Source: Arenibacter algicola (GTDB lineage: Bacteria > Bacteroidota > Bacteroidia > Flavobacteriales > Flavobacteriaceae). From it: a stretch of DNA of 64,000 bases. Under the pieces are notes generated by a model. It searched no databases. It was given only the letters and a program-made list of their open reading frames with translations, and was not told the DNA's origin. The stretch spans positions 124,001-188,000 of the forward strand of contig NZ_JAHKPO010000014.1 of NCBI RefSeq assembly GCF_018860365.1. The letters run 5' to 3'. Below, piece after piece: positions 9,025 to 18,146 of the stretch; the stretch's first letter is position 1; every line of letters starts with the position of its first letter. The position numbers were made by a program, and so were the translations under genes.

Positions 9025-9402
9025 TTAGCTTTTTCCTGTCGCATATTTTCTAACACCCCAGGCAAGGCTTATAAAGACAAATTGTATTGGCAAACGAATC
9101 ATAGCAGCCTCATGGTTTCCAATGGCGGGTTGGTCAGAAAAAATATCCCAAATATGTATGGGTAGAAAAATAATCATAAGCCATAATATCCCCGTAGCTC
9201 CCGATTTAGCGTATTTGGGAAGGAGGAGCATTACTCCTAGAACAATCTCCAATACTCCCGATGAATAAATGACGAACATTTTAAAAGGTAAAAATGGGGA
9301 TACGAAAGGCAGGTAGAAGGATGGTTTTAAAAAATGTTGTACCCCTGCGTATATCATAAAAAGGGCCAATAGTATTTTAAGAATGGTCCAAAATAGCTTC
9401 AT
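9025..9402 (-). CDS. DoxX-like membrane protein
   Basis: 125 residues with four predicted membrane segments (about 5-22, 45-63, 70-88 and 104-119). The arrangement FMIYAGVQHFLKP...SGVLEIVLGVMLLLPKYAK matches the DoxX family of small quinone-related or redox-associated membrane proteins. The function is not established for this branch. It lies 64 bp downstream of the hydrolase gene on the same strand and may be cotranscribed with it. Confidence 0.75.
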   Translation of the reverse strand: MKLFWTILKILLALFMIYAGVQHFLKPSFYLPFVSPFLPFKMFVIYSSGVLEIVLGVMLLLPKYAKSGATGILWLMIIFLPIHIWDIFSDQPAIGNHEAAMIRLPIQFVFISLAWGVRKYATGKS

Positions 9403-9466
9403 GGCCTAATTGTTTTGAAAAATGTTAAATAAATATTGAGTTAAGGAATACCCGAATAAGACTCCT

Positions 9467-10774
9467 TTAAGGAGTAGGTTTTTCATGTATCAGTTCCATG
9501 CCTGTTGATGATCGGGGCTTAAATCCGTTCCAATCCTTTTCATTGGAATCCTCCTGTAACTCTAAAAATTTTGAATAATCCTTTTGTTTTAGGTGTATCC
9601 CTAAAAAGGCAGTTAAAAAATGTTGGTTTACATTATTAATTTTTCTCTCGTCCCAACTAGGTTCGGCATATCTATAGTATTCATCAATATGGAGGCCCGG
9701 CTCCAAAGATTCTACTGGTGGAGGATTTGGGGCTACATTGTGCCTTGCATTTTTATAGGTAAGTAAATATCGATCCGCATTAACGGCCCCTGTGAAGATG
9801 GCCTTAATTCCTTTTTCGTATCCTGAAATGTCATCTTGGCTTCCTGCAACAAAAAAGGTAGGAACTTTTAGCCCTTTTAAACCTTCGGCATCCCAAGCCC
9901 CACGCTCCATTCCCCAGGGAGCAAAGGCTACGACCGCTTTTATTCTAGGGTCAACCTTTGGAAATTTAGGGTTGCTCATGGCCAACTCTGCTATTGCTTT
10001 GCTACCACCGGTCATGCCGGAAAAGAAACCTACCATTCCATCGCTATATCCAGCTCCTACTACATTTAAAACACCGTAACCTCCCATGGAATACCCTATG
10101 ATGCCAATATTTTCAGAATCTACCAATCCCGATAAAAAGTTTTTGTCCCTAGCTTTGCCCAAGTTCACCGTTTGGTTTAGCACAAAGGAAATATCCTTGG
10201 CGCGGTTCACCAAAGTACTTGGAAAGGGCGAGGCATCTTTAAAAGTCGAATCCGTATGGTCTATGGCTACTACAACGTATCCTTTGGAAGCCAAATTCTC
10301 CGTTAGATAGGTCATAAGGTATCTGGAGCCAACATACCCGTGGGCTACTACTAAAAGGGGAAAAGGACCATCTGTGGTCAGTGGTGCGGCATCACGGGAT
10401 GCCCTACCTTTAAAAGTAATGGGAGTCAAAGGTCGAAGGGAATCATGGGCGGTTCCCATGACTTCGTTATATGTAACAGACTCTGTAGCTCCATTGGTTA
10501 ATAGTGCAGGATACCAGACTTCTACCCTTAATGGTCGATCATATATAGGGTCTATACCGTTTTTCGAATTTAAAACATCCGCCTGTCCCTTATTGACAAA
10601 ATCCAAAGTTCGTACTCCAATTTTATAGGTACCACGTGCCGATAGTTCTGGAGCATCCGGCAAGGCATCACCGTATAGGAAAGATTCGGTTTGGGCGTAT
10701 AAAACAGAATTGAAAACCAGAAAACAAAGTAATATTTGCAGATGGGCAAAACGGAAATAAGTTGGTTTGATCAT
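9467..10774 (-). CDS. Exported alpha/beta hydrolase (dienelactone hydrolase / PAF-acetylhydrolase-like)
   Basis: 435 residues with a signal peptide (about 1-27, ending LYAQ). The nucleophile elbow is G-Y-S229-M-G-G. The oxyanion-hole strand is FPLLVVAHGYVGSRY, and the catalytic His lies in the NARHNVAP segment; the acid is probably the Asp in FFVAGSQDD. The early part (VRTLDFVN...RPLRVEVWYPA) is typical of large secreted hydrolases related to PAF acetylhydrolase. It should cleave esters in the periplasm; the substrate is unknown. It is the first gene of a possible minus-strand run with the DoxX gene. Confidence 0.85.
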   Translation of the reverse strand: MIKPTYFRFAHLQILLCFLVFNSVLYAQTESFLYGDALPDAPELSARGTYKIGVRTLDFVNKGQADVLNSKNGIDPIYDRPLRVEVWYPALLTNGATESVTYNEVMGTAHDSLRPLTPITFKGRASRDAAPLTTDGPFPLLVVAHGYVGSRYLMTYLTENLASKGYVVVAIDHTDSTFKDASPFPSTLVNRAKDISFVLNQTVNLGKARDKNFLSGLVDSENIGIIGYSMGGYGVLNVVGAGYSDGMVGFFSGMTGGSKAIAELAMSNPKFPKVDPRIKAVVAFAPWGMERGAWDAEGLKGLKVPTFFVAGSQDDISGYEKGIKAIFTGAVNADRYLLTYKNARHNVAPNPPPVESLEPGLHIDEYYRYAEPSWDERKINNVNQHFLTAFLGIHLKQKDYSKFLELQEDSNEKDWNGFKPRSSTGMELIHEKPTP

Positions 10775-10900
10775 GAGTTTTTGGTTTAGCTTAAAAGTAC
10801 AAAATATTATATCAACTATTCAATCTGAAAATGCTTTGACAAAAGTGAATTGGACTATTTGTAGCATACCACTTTGCTCAATGACCATTGGTTGGCGTAA

Positions 10901-10996
10901 GGTTTCCATTATAATTATGAAAACTTCAAAGGTTTGGATTTTAAGGATACATTAGAAAATAATACCTTGGTGATCGGGAACGCTAATCGACAGTGA
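10901..10996 (+). other. Short coding-like fragment, possible gene remnant
   Basis: This frame has no start codon and reads 31 residues ending NTLVIGNANRQ before a TGA. The composition looks protein-like (NYENFKGLDFKDTLEN) although the stretch is bounded by an in-frame TAA at 10898. It could be the tail of a decayed gene or chance. Confidence 0.15.
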
Positions 10997-11033
10997 AGAA
11001 ATAAAAAAAAGCAATCACGAGGACAACGATATT

Positions 11034-11447
11034 ATGAAGGAAACCGAGAAACAACTTAAGAAATTTGGTGTTAGGCCAACAGCTATGCGCATTTTGGTGC
11101 ATCAGTTTATGGCCTTGCAGCAGTCGGCGGTTAGCCTTACCACCGTGGAGGAGAATTTTGAAAAATCGGATAGGACTACCCTATATAGGACTTTAAAGAC
11201 TTTTGAGGAGAAGTGCATAGTCCATCAAATAGACGATGGAACAGGAATCCCCAAATATGCACTCTGCGATCATGATGAAGGTATGGCACGGCACTCGGAT
11301 CTTCATTTGCATTTTCATTGTACAAAATGTAATAAAACCACTTGCTTAACCGAGCATCGGATACCTCAAATAAATCTTCCGGAAAAATTTATCCCAGAAG
11401 ATGTAAATATGCTGGTAAAGGGTGTTTGCGAGCACTGCAACCAATAA
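11034..11447 (+). CDS. Fur-family metal-responsive transcription regulator
   Basis: 137 residues. The N-terminal winged helix (about 1-80) includes the recognition-helix region SDRTTLYRTLKTFEEKCIV. The C-terminal dimerisation half holds the HLHFHC metal cluster, C-T-K-C, and a second pair C-E-H-C near the end; two CxxC pairs are the structural zinc site of Fur, Zur and PerR proteins. It sits 55 bp upstream of a P1B-4 metal-efflux ATPase on the same strand, so it probably controls that gene. By analogy with PerR-PfeT in Bacillus and FrvA in Listeria it may sense iron or peroxide. A Zur-like zinc role is equally possible. Confidence 0.9.
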   Translation: MKETEKQLKKFGVRPTAMRILVHQFMALQQSAVSLTTVEENFEKSDRTTLYRTLKTFEEKCIVHQIDDGTGIPKYALCDHDEGMARHSDLHLHFHCTKCNKTTCLTEHRIPQINLPEKFIPEDVNMLVKGVCEHCNQ

Positions 11448-11502
11448 ATGCACATACATTGCAAGGGCATAACGGTTAATTTTGCTTTTAAATAAATTAT
11501 GT

Positions 11503-13491
11503 ATGAAGCATCGGCATGATCACAAGAGTAAGGACCACAATCATGAACACGACCACGGTGGGGTTTTTGGTGAAAAGACAGAACTCTATTTTGCCATTTT
11601 AAGTGGGGTATTCTTTTTAATTGGATTGATTTTGTCCACCATATTTAATGCCCCGGCATGGGCACCATTGGTGAGTTATATAACGGCCTATTTTTTTGGA
11701 GGATATTTCACCCTGCTCGAGGCAATTGCCAAGATTAGGAAAGGGGAATTTGAAATTGATTTTTTAATGCTCGTTGCCGCCTTGGGAGCTGCCTATATAG
11801 ATAGTTGGGCCGAGGGTGCCCTACTGTTGTTTTTGTTTAGTTTGGGACATGCGTTGGAGCACTATGCCATGAACAAGGCCACAAAATCCATTAAGGCTTT
11901 AGGGGAGCTTTCCCCCAAGACGGCATTCTTGAAAAATGGTAAGGATATAAGGGAAGTTCCCGTAGAAGATTTGAAGTTGAACGATATAATAGTGGTAAAA
12001 CCAAACACTAAGATATCTGCAGATGGAGTTATTGTAAAGGGGAGTAGTAGTATAGATCAGTCACCTATAACAGGAGAAAGTATCCCTGTAGACAAAACTG
12101 CAGTTTCCAATGTTAATAATCTTCCCGAATTTAGTGAAATAGAACAGTCCCACACTGTCTTTACGGGTACTATTAACGGGGATGCCATGCTAGAGATTCA
12201 AGTTTTAAAATTGAATGAGGATGCCACCATTTCCAGATTGGTAAAAATGGTAAGCGAGGTGGAAACCAAAAAATCGCCCACCCAATTACTGACCAAAAAA
12301 TTTGAGAAATGGTTTGTGCCGGCGGTCATTGTTTTGGTCGTTGTTTTGTGCTTTGCCCATTTGGTTATAGACGAGACGGTGAAAGAAAGTCTTTATAGGG
12401 CCATTAGCGTATTGGTAGCTTCCAGTCCTTGTGCCTTGGCTATTTCAACACCAAGTGCCGTATTGAGTGCCATTGCCAGAGCAGCCAAAAAAGGAGTGCT
12501 CATAAAGGGTGGACGTGCCCTGGAAGATTTAGGCAGCCTTACCACTATAGCTTTTGATAAAACAGGGACACTCACCAAAGGCAAACCGAGATTGACAAAT
12601 GTCCTTCCCATAAATGGATTTGATAAAAATGAGTTTCTGGAGTTGGTGGTAGCCGTAGAGAGTTTAAGTAATCATCCCTTGGCAAAAGCTATTACAAAAG
12701 ATCTTATAGACGAATATGACATTGAAAGCAAACACCGGGCCTCCAATATGCAGGCCGTTCAGGGAAAGGGGGTAAAGGCGCAATATAACGGTGATTATAT
12801 TTTTATAGGCAATGTGCAATTGATGGAGGAGGAGGGAATCCAAATTTCATCTGAAACCCTAGACCAAATTAGCCAATGGCAGAAGGACGGACAAACTGTT
12901 ATGCTAGTGGGTTATAAGCAAACTATAATCGGGCTGTTGAGTGTCATGGACGTTCCCAGAAAAAGTGCTGCTCCTACCTTGGAGCGACTCAAAGAAATAG
13001 GGATAAAACAAATGATTATGCTGACAGGGGACCATCAAAACGTGGGCGACTCCATTGCCAGACAAATTGGACTTACCGAGGCAAAAGGAAATTTGCTTCC
13101 GGAAGACAAGGTAAAGGCTATTCAGGCGTTTCAGAAAAAGGGAGTTAAAATAGCCATGGTAGGTGATGGCGTAAACGATGCGCCTGCAATGGCCAGCAGT
13201 ACCGTAGGTATTGCCATGGGGGCTGCAGGGAGCGATGTAGCTCTGGAAACCGCAGACGTAGCCTTAATGTCGGACAAGATAGAGAGCCTTCCCTTTGTCA
13301 TCGGGTTGAGTAGAAAATCCAAATCAATTATCAAACAAAACCTTTGGATCAGTATGGGCGTAGTAGCATTTTTAATTCCGGCCACCCTTTGTGGATTTGC
13401 CAATATAGGTATAGCGGTTGCCATTCACGAAGGGTCTACCTTGTTGGTGGTAATCAATGCCTTACGACTTTTAAGGTTTGATCTAGATTAA
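11503..13491 (+). CDS. P1B-4-type metal-transporting ATPase
   Basis: 662 residues from the ATG at 11503; a TTG 21 bp upstream is less likely. The N-terminus is rich in His and Asp (KHRHDHKSKDHNHEHDH) in place of a heavy-metal-associated domain. The membrane metal site is S308-P-C310 rather than CPC, and the last helix carries H642-E-G-S-T. Together these define the P1B-4 subgroup (cobalt, iron or zinc exporters such as CoaT, PfeT and FrvA). The phosphorylated residue is D352 in DKTGTLTKG, and GDGVNDAP is the hinge motif. ATP hydrolysis drives metal ions out of the cytosol. Pairing with a Fur-type regulator suggests Fe(II) or Zn(II); the His-rich tail could favour zinc. Confidence 0.92.
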   Translation: MKHRHDHKSKDHNHEHDHGGVFGEKTELYFAILSGVFFLIGLILSTIFNAPAWAPLVSYITAYFFGGYFTLLEAIAKIRKGEFEIDFLMLVAALGAAYIDSWAEGALLLFLFSLGHALEHYAMNKATKSIKALGELSPKTAFLKNGKDIREVPVEDLKLNDIIVVKPNTKISADGVIVKGSSSIDQSPITGESIPVDKTAVSNVNNLPEFSEIEQSHTVFTGTINGDAMLEIQVLKLNEDATISRLVKMVSEVETKKSPTQLLTKKFEKWFVPAVIVLVVVLCFAHLVIDETVKESLYRAISVLVASSPCALAISTPSAVLSAIARAAKKGVLIKGGRALEDLGSLTTIAFDKTGTLTKGKPRLTNVLPINGFDKNEFLELVVAVESLSNHPLAKAITKDLIDEYDIESKHRASNMQAVQGKGVKAQYNGDYIFIGNVQLMEEEGIQISSETLDQISQWQKDGQTVMLVGYKQTIIGLLSVMDVPRKSAAPTLERLKEIGIKQMIMLTGDHQNVGDSIARQIGLTEAKGNLLPEDKVKAIQAFQKKGVKIAMVGDGVNDAPAMASSTVGIAMGAAGSDVALETADVALMSDKIESLPFVIGLSRKSKSIIKQNLWISMGVVAFLIPATLCGFANIGIAVAIHEGSTLLVVINALRLLRFDLD

Positions 13492-13527
13492 CTCTAGTAC
13501 GTTAATAAATGTGGAGTTTTGAAAAAC

Positions 13528-13562
13528 AAACGGCTGTCAAGGATAGACCCTGGCAGCCGTTT
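13528..13562 (+). terminator. Hairpin after ATPase gene, weak terminator
   Basis: The arms AAACGGCTG and CAGCCGTTT (9 bp, perfect) flank a 17-nt loop that can extend the stem. Only TTT and TTAGTT follow, so the U-tract is weak. It lies between convergent genes. Confidence 0.5.
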
Positions 13563-13626
13563 AGTTATACTGAAACCAATTCATTGTCAACACCATAGTT
13601 ATAGGCAGTTGAAATTGGTGATATCC

Positions 13627-14466
13627 TTATTTAAATCCTATTTTCATAATGCCCTTATGACTAATTTTTATGGCTTCCAACGGGGTCATATCAAAAGTTT
13701 TATCCTGCTCAACCATGTAATATTTCATCCCGGATAGTTTTTTTTGGGCCAGGATTTCGGAGAAATTAATTTGGCCGTTACCTACTGGGGCAAACCTACC
13801 TTGATCGTCCATATCCTTCACGTGCCACATTATGAACCTTCCTGGATATTTATTGAAATAGGCTATTGGATCTTTGTCCGCCTTGGTTACCCAATAAAGG
13901 TCCATCTGAAAATTAACATATTTCGGATTTGTGTTTTCTAGCAAGTAATCATAGGTAACTACCCCATCATCCCCTTTTTCGAATTCAAAAGCGTGATTGT
14001 GGTATAGTAATTTCAATCCTGCCTTGTGACATTTTTCACCAAGGGTGCTCAAAACAGTAGCAAGTTGTTTATAGTCGTCCCTTAGTCCCATGGGTGGTAC
14101 CGGAATTACAAAGTACTTAAATCCGGCCGCTTTAACATCGGCAATCATGGTATCCGCATTCTCTAGTGTAACCCCGCCCTGATGTGTGCTAATTGGCTTT
14201 AATCCCACTTCTTTAAGCAGTTTGCTAAATTCCTCTGGGGCCATATTGTAAAATTTTCCATCCCTGTATCCTGCAGCTTCAATATTTTTATACCCAGCGT
14301 CAGCAACAGCCTTAAGAGTAGCTTTGGCATCGGCTCCCATATTATCCCGGACCGTATAGAGTGCCAGACCACCAACCTTTTGCTGGGCATTGGCTGTAAA
14401 CATACCGACTATTAACAACGGTAGAATTAATTTTTTCAAGGCAGTAGAAGTCAATAACTTTTTCAT
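13627..14466 (-). CDS. Exported sugar phosphate isomerase/epimerase-like TIM barrel
   Basis: 279 residues from the ATG at 14466, which begins a clear signal peptide (MKKLLTSTALKKLILPLL...ANAQ); the frame is open 138 bp further upstream but that part is not signal-like. The mature part reads as an AP-endonuclease-2/xylose-isomerase-like barrel: GLALYTVRDNM, ADAGYKNIEAAGY, GLKPISTHQGG, LLYHNHAFEFE, VNFQMDLYWVTKAD, and MWHVKDMD. The His, Glu and Asp residues of these strands form the usual divalent-metal site. Exported members are common in Bacteroidota and are thought to act on sugars in the periplasm; the substrate is unknown. Confidence 0.85.
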   Translation of the reverse strand: MKKLLTSTALKKLILPLLIVGMFTANAQQKVGGLALYTVRDNMGADAKATLKAVADAGYKNIEAAGYRDGKFYNMAPEEFSKLLKEVGLKPISTHQGGVTLENADTMIADVKAAGFKYFVIPVPPMGLRDDYKQLATVLSTLGEKCHKAGLKLLYHNHAFEFEKGDDGVVTYDYLLENTNPKYVNFQMDLYWVTKADKDPIAYFNKYPGRFIMWHVKDMDDQGRFAPVGNGQINFSEILAQKKLSGMKYYMVEQDKTFDMTPLEAIKISHKGIMKIGFK

Positions 14467-14665
14467 AATAATTGTAAATAATATTTTTTTAAAAGTAACA
14501 TATGTTTTTATAAATATGCTACAATTAAAACAATAAAAACTTTTACATAAACAAAGGCCCATGTTGGTCGTTGGTTCTTTAGAGAAGCTTCCATTAGTAG
14601 TCAATATAAATATAGGTCATGTGAAATATATTTTTAGGTGAATCTAAAAATTAATATTTATCTTT

Positions 14666-14693
14666 ATATCAATTATAAAATCAAGATTGATAT
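14666..14693. promoter_or_regulatory. Candidate operator upstream of dtxR-feo genes
   Basis: The arms ATATCAAT and ATTGATAT (8 bp, perfect) flank a 12-nt spacer, 70 bp before the ATG at 14763. The position suits a DtxR/MntR-type site, but the match to known iron boxes is not strong. Confidence 0.3.
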
Positions 14694-14762
14694 GGGCCTT
14701 GACCTACAATGTAAATGTGCGGTTGTTAAAAATCGGGCCAAAAATATATGTATATCTAGCTA

Positions 14763-15785
14763 ATGAATACCTACAATCCTATAACAGCCCTAGCGGTGTT
14801 TTTTGCACTTTCAATTTTGGCTTATCTGCTTTTCAGACCTAATAAGGGATGGTTTTGGCTGATAAAAAACAGTTCTGTTTCGAATGATAAAATAGTTGTT
14901 GAGGATGTTTTAAAGTTATTATATCACAATGAAAATGCGGACAAGCATCTCAACATCAATGATATTATTAGGACATTAAAATACAATGACAGACTCATTC
15001 TTGAAAGCATCAATAAAATGTCGGACCATGAGCTGATAAGTATACAGGGAGATAGTGTGAAACTTACAAAATCGGGCAGTGATTATGCCCTGCGAATTGT
15101 TAGGGCCCATAGGCTTTGGGAGAAATTTTTGGCCGAAAAAACAGGGTTCAAGGAGGCGGAATGGCATGAGAGGGCAGAAAGAATGGAACATGAACTTTCC
15201 AAGATGGATACAGATATGCTGGCTTCCCAGTTAGGCAATCCCCAATTTGACCCGCACGGAGATCCCATACCGACCAATACTGGTAAGATTGCCAAAGTTA
15301 AGGGGATTCCTGTATCGGAGCTGCCCATTGGAACAATTGGAAGAATTGTCAACATCAAGGATAAGCCCGAAATAATTTACAAACAGATCTTGGCAGAAAA
15401 TATCCATATTGGATCTGTGATACGGATTATGGAAAAGACACCTGCCCGCATTGAATTTCATTCCGAGGGGGAGGCCTTTGTATTGGCGCCCATAATGGCG
15501 GGGAATATTACAGTATCAGTTTTGGAAAAGGACGTGGTATTTGAAGAAAATTTAGCGAGGTTGTCCATTTTAAAAGAAAATGAAACTGCCAAGATTATAG
15601 GGATATCAAAGGAAATTAGGGGAGATAGCCGAAGAAGGTTGCTCGATTTGGGTTTTGTGAAAGGAGCTGAGGTCAAGATAGATCTTCTGAATCCTTTGGG
15701 CGACCCCAAAGCCTTTTTAATCAAGGGCACAAGTATTGCCCTTCGCCAAAATCAAGCATCGAAAATTTTAATACAAAAAGATTAA
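14763..15785 (+). CDS. Membrane-anchored DtxR/MntR-type regulator fused to two FeoA domains
   Basis: 340 residues. Residues 7-24 ([18 protein letters not shown]) form one transmembrane helix. A winged helix (about 44-105) follows, then the DtxR metal and dimer domain. Its ligands are present: H116 and E120 in AHRLWEKF, and H135, E139, E142, H143 in [10 protein letters not shown]; the Glu at 139 is as in MntR rather than Cys as in DtxR. Two FeoA/SH3-like modules follow (about 175-250 and 265-338; the second contains [15 protein letters not shown]). It is 3 bp from feoB, so it probably acts both as the FeoA partner of FeoB and as a metal-sensing regulator at the membrane. The membrane anchor is the unusual part. 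Confidence 0.85.
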   Translation: MNTYNPITALAVFFALSILAYLLFRPNKGWFWLIKNSSVSNDKIVVEDVLKLLYHNENADKHLNINDIIRTLKYNDRLILESINKMSDHELISIQGDSVKLTKSGSDYALRIVRAHRLWEKFLAEKTGFKEAEWHERAERMEHELSKMDTDMLASQLGNPQFDPHGDPIPTNTGKIAKVKGIPVSELPIGTIGRIVNIKDKPEIIYKQILAENIHIGSVIRIMEKTPARIEFHSEGEAFVLAPIMAGNITVSVLEKDVVFEENLARLSILKENETAKIIGISKEIRGDSRRRLLDLGFVKGAEVKIDLLNPLGDPKAFLIKGTSIALRQNQASKILIQKD

Positions 15786-15788
15786 ATC

Positions 15789-16553
15789 ATGGAAGTTAAA
15801 CCTAAAAGTGCATGTGAGACCTGTGCCCAGTTCAATGCGGAGGGATTGAAAAAATTAGGGGTAAATACCTCCGATTTTGATTTTGTAGTTGCCTTAGCAG
15901 GTAATCCGAATACGGGAAAAAGTACTGTTTTTAACGCCATGACGGGTTTGCGCCAACATACAGGAAATTGGCCTGGCAAAACGGTAACCAGGGCAGAAGG
16001 CGCTTTTGAGTACAATCGGCAGAAATTTAAGCTGGTAGACTTGCCAGGGACCTACTCTTTGCTCTCCACCTCTGAAGATGAGGAAGTTGCCCGAAATTTC
16101 ATTCTTTTTGGGAAGCCCTCGGTAACCGTCATCGTGGTAGATGCCAGTAGGCTGGAAAGAAATCTAAATCTGGTATTACAGATTTTGGAAATTACGAATA
16201 ATGCGGTCCTGTGTTTAAACTTAATGGATGAGGCCGAAAGAAATAATCTGGAAATAGATACCCGTACTTTGGCAAGGGATCTGGGTATTCCTGTGGTACC
16301 CACCAGCGCAAGGTATAATAGGGGAATTCCGGAATTGATCCAGACCGTTAGTGAACTGGCCAACGGTAAAATTCTTTGCAAGCCCCATCGTATAAAGAAT
16401 ATACCAAAAAATATAGAGCAGGCCTTGGAAAAATTAAGCACGGAAATAAAAGAAGTATATCCCGACATTCCCAACAGTAGATGGATCGCGTTGCGCTTGC
16501 TGGAAGGGGACAGAAATATTATTGAGACCCTTAAAACGGGTGAATTCGTATAA
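15789..16553 (+). CDS. feoB: FeoB N-terminal GTPase as a separate protein
   Basis: 254 residues. G1 is GNPNTGKST (38-46), the switch region has [10 protein letters not shown]3 is DLPGTYSL (85-92), G4 is NLMD (144-147) and G5 is TSAR. A helical guanine-dissociation-inhibitor-like part follows and ends at a TAA inside the region where intact FeoB continues into the membrane. The N-terminus has an extra C9-E-T-C12 pair, a possible metal site. GTP binding here normally gates Fe(II) uptake through the membrane half, encoded next. The second half is in the +1 frame, so either a natural split or a frameshift separates them. Confidence 0.9.
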   Translation: MEVKPKSACETCAQFNAEGLKKLGVNTSDFDFVVALAGNPNTGKSTVFNAMTGLRQHTGNWPGKTVTRAEGAFEYNRQKFKLVDLPGTYSLLSTSEDEEVARNFILFGKPSVTVIVVDASRLERNLNLVLQILEITNNAVLCLNLMDEAERNNLEIDTRTLARDLGIPVVPTSARYNRGIPELIQTVSELANGKILCKPHRIKNIPKNIEQALEKLSTEIKEVYPDIPNSRWIALRLLEGDRNIIETLKTGEFV

Positions 16554-16563
16554 CTTAACTTTG

Positions 16564-17982
16564 ATGGACACTAAAAAAATAGATCATATTATTTCCCTTT
16601 CCAATGACCTTCGTTGGCAAATTGGCGATGAGTTCCATGATAATCTGGCGGAAGGAATCTATGCAGATGCCGCGGAAATAGTAAAGGACTCGGTGCATAA
16701 GAAGGATGAAACTGGGGCATTCAGGATAGACGCCAAGATAGATAAGATCATTACCAGCAAGATATGGGGTTTTCCACTTATGTTTTTGATTTTGGCAGTA
16801 GTCCTTTGGCTAACGATCGTTGGGGCCAATTATCCTTCAGCCATGCTGTCCGGCATTCTCCTGGATACGATCCATCCGGCCTTAAAGGGATTCGCCTCCA
16901 CTATTGGAATGCCATGGTGGTTGGACGGGTTTTTAATAGACGGGGTATATTTGGCAGTGGCTTGGGTCATAGCAGTGATGTTGCCACCAATGGCTATTTT
17001 CTTTCCATTGTTTACATTATTGGAAGATTTCGGGTACTTGCCAAGGGTAGCCTTTAATTTGGATCATTTATTTAAACTAAGTGGCGCCCATGGTAAACAG
17101 GCGCTGACCATGAGTATGGGTTTTGGTTGCAACGCCGCAGGTATCGTGGCTACACGGATCATAGACAGCCCCCGGGAAAGATTGATTGCCATCATCACCA
17201 ATAACTTTTCCCTTTGTAATGGGCGCTGGCCCACACAGATTCTGATTGCTACCATATTTGTGGGAGCCCTGGTGCCAGCTAGTTATTCGGGAATTATGTC
17301 ATTGGCGGCGGTAATAGGAATAGCTGTGTTGGGTATGATATTTATGTTTTTGGTATCATGGGGCTTGTCCAAAACGGTTTTGAAAGGAGAAGTATCTACC
17401 TTTAATTTGGAATTACCACCCTATCGTCCTCCACGATTTTGGAAAACTATCTATACTTCCATAATAGATAGGACCTTGATCGTGCTATGGCGTGCAATTG
17501 TTTTTGCTGCCCCTGCAGGAGCCGTAATTTGGCTTATCTCAAATATTTATTTGGGTGATGCCAGCGTTGCCTCATGGTTGATAGATTCCTTGGATGGCTT
17601 TGGCTTCCTTTTGGGCCTTAACGGCGTTATTTTGGTGGCTTATATTGTAGCTATTCCGGCCAATGAAATTGTGATCCCCACTATACTGATGTTGACTGTT
17701 CTGGTTACAGGAATTTCCGCCGGCGCCGGCGCCGGTGTAATGTTCGAATTGGATTCCGTAACGGCTACAGGGGATATTCTAAGAGCAGGGGGATGGACGT
17801 TGTTGACTGCTATTAACCTAATGTTGTTCAGTTTGTTGCACAATCCCTGTAGTACCACCATTTATACTATTTATAAGGAAACTAAAAGTGTTAAATGGAC
17901 TCTTGTAGCTTCAATATTACCTGTAATTATGGGATTTGTGGTGACATTTTTGGTAGCACAGATCTGGAGATTACTTGCGTAA
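16564..17982 (+). CDS. feoB: FeoB membrane permease half
   Basis: 472 residues from the ATG at 16564, 10 bp after the GTPase stop; the frame is open back to a TTG at 16522. It starts with a helical stretch equivalent to the end of the FeoB cytosolic domain ([11 protein letters not shown]), then about eight to ten membrane segments. Both Gate motifs are present: [14 protein letters not shown] (canonically GFGCNVP) and [13 protein letters not shown], each with the conserved Cys on the Fe(II) path. It needs the separate GTPase protein and FeoA modules encoded upstream. The inner-membrane import of ferrous iron is established for the family. No FeoC-like gene follows. Confidence 0.9.
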   Translation: MDTKKIDHIISLSNDLRWQIGDEFHDNLAEGIYADAAEIVKDSVHKKDETGAFRIDAKIDKIITSKIWGFPLMFLILAVVLWLTIVGANYPSAMLSGILLDTIHPALKGFASTIGMPWWLDGFLIDGVYLAVAWVIAVMLPPMAIFFPLFTLLEDFGYLPRVAFNLDHLFKLSGAHGKQALTMSMGFGCNAAGIVATRIIDSPRERLIAIITNNFSLCNGRWPTQILIATIFVGALVPASYSGIMSLAAVIGIAVLGMIFMFLVSWGLSKTVLKGEVSTFNLELPPYRPPRFWKTIYTSIIDRTLIVLWRAIVFAAPAGAVIWLISNIYLGDASVASWLIDSLDGFGFLLGLNGVILVAYIVAIPANEIVIPTILMLTVLVTGISAGAGAGVMFELDSVTATGDILRAGGWTLLTAINLMLFSLLHNPCSTTIYTIYKETKSVKWTLVASILPVIMGFVVTFLVAQIWRLLA

Positions 17983-18146
17983 AAACTCCAGGTCATTATT
18001 GGTCTTAATAAAACATTCCAGCTTGAATTAAAGGTTTTATGGGAATATTTCTATTCTTGGAGGTTCCCTAAATTAGGCAAAAACGAGCCAGGAAAACACG
18101 CATGTAACTGGATTAAAATCACTAACTTGTATAAAAATCTACTGTT

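Noticed and set aside
10767..10955. 62-codon plus-strand frame next to the alpha/beta hydrolase start
   Set aside because: It runs antisense into the hydrolase start and has no recognisable motif; another frame of the same DNA looks more like a remnant.
16522..16563. Upstream TTG start for the FeoB permease half
   Set aside because: The upstream part overlaps the GTPase gene, and a normal ATG follows at 16564 with a 10-bp gap, so 16564 is the simpler start.
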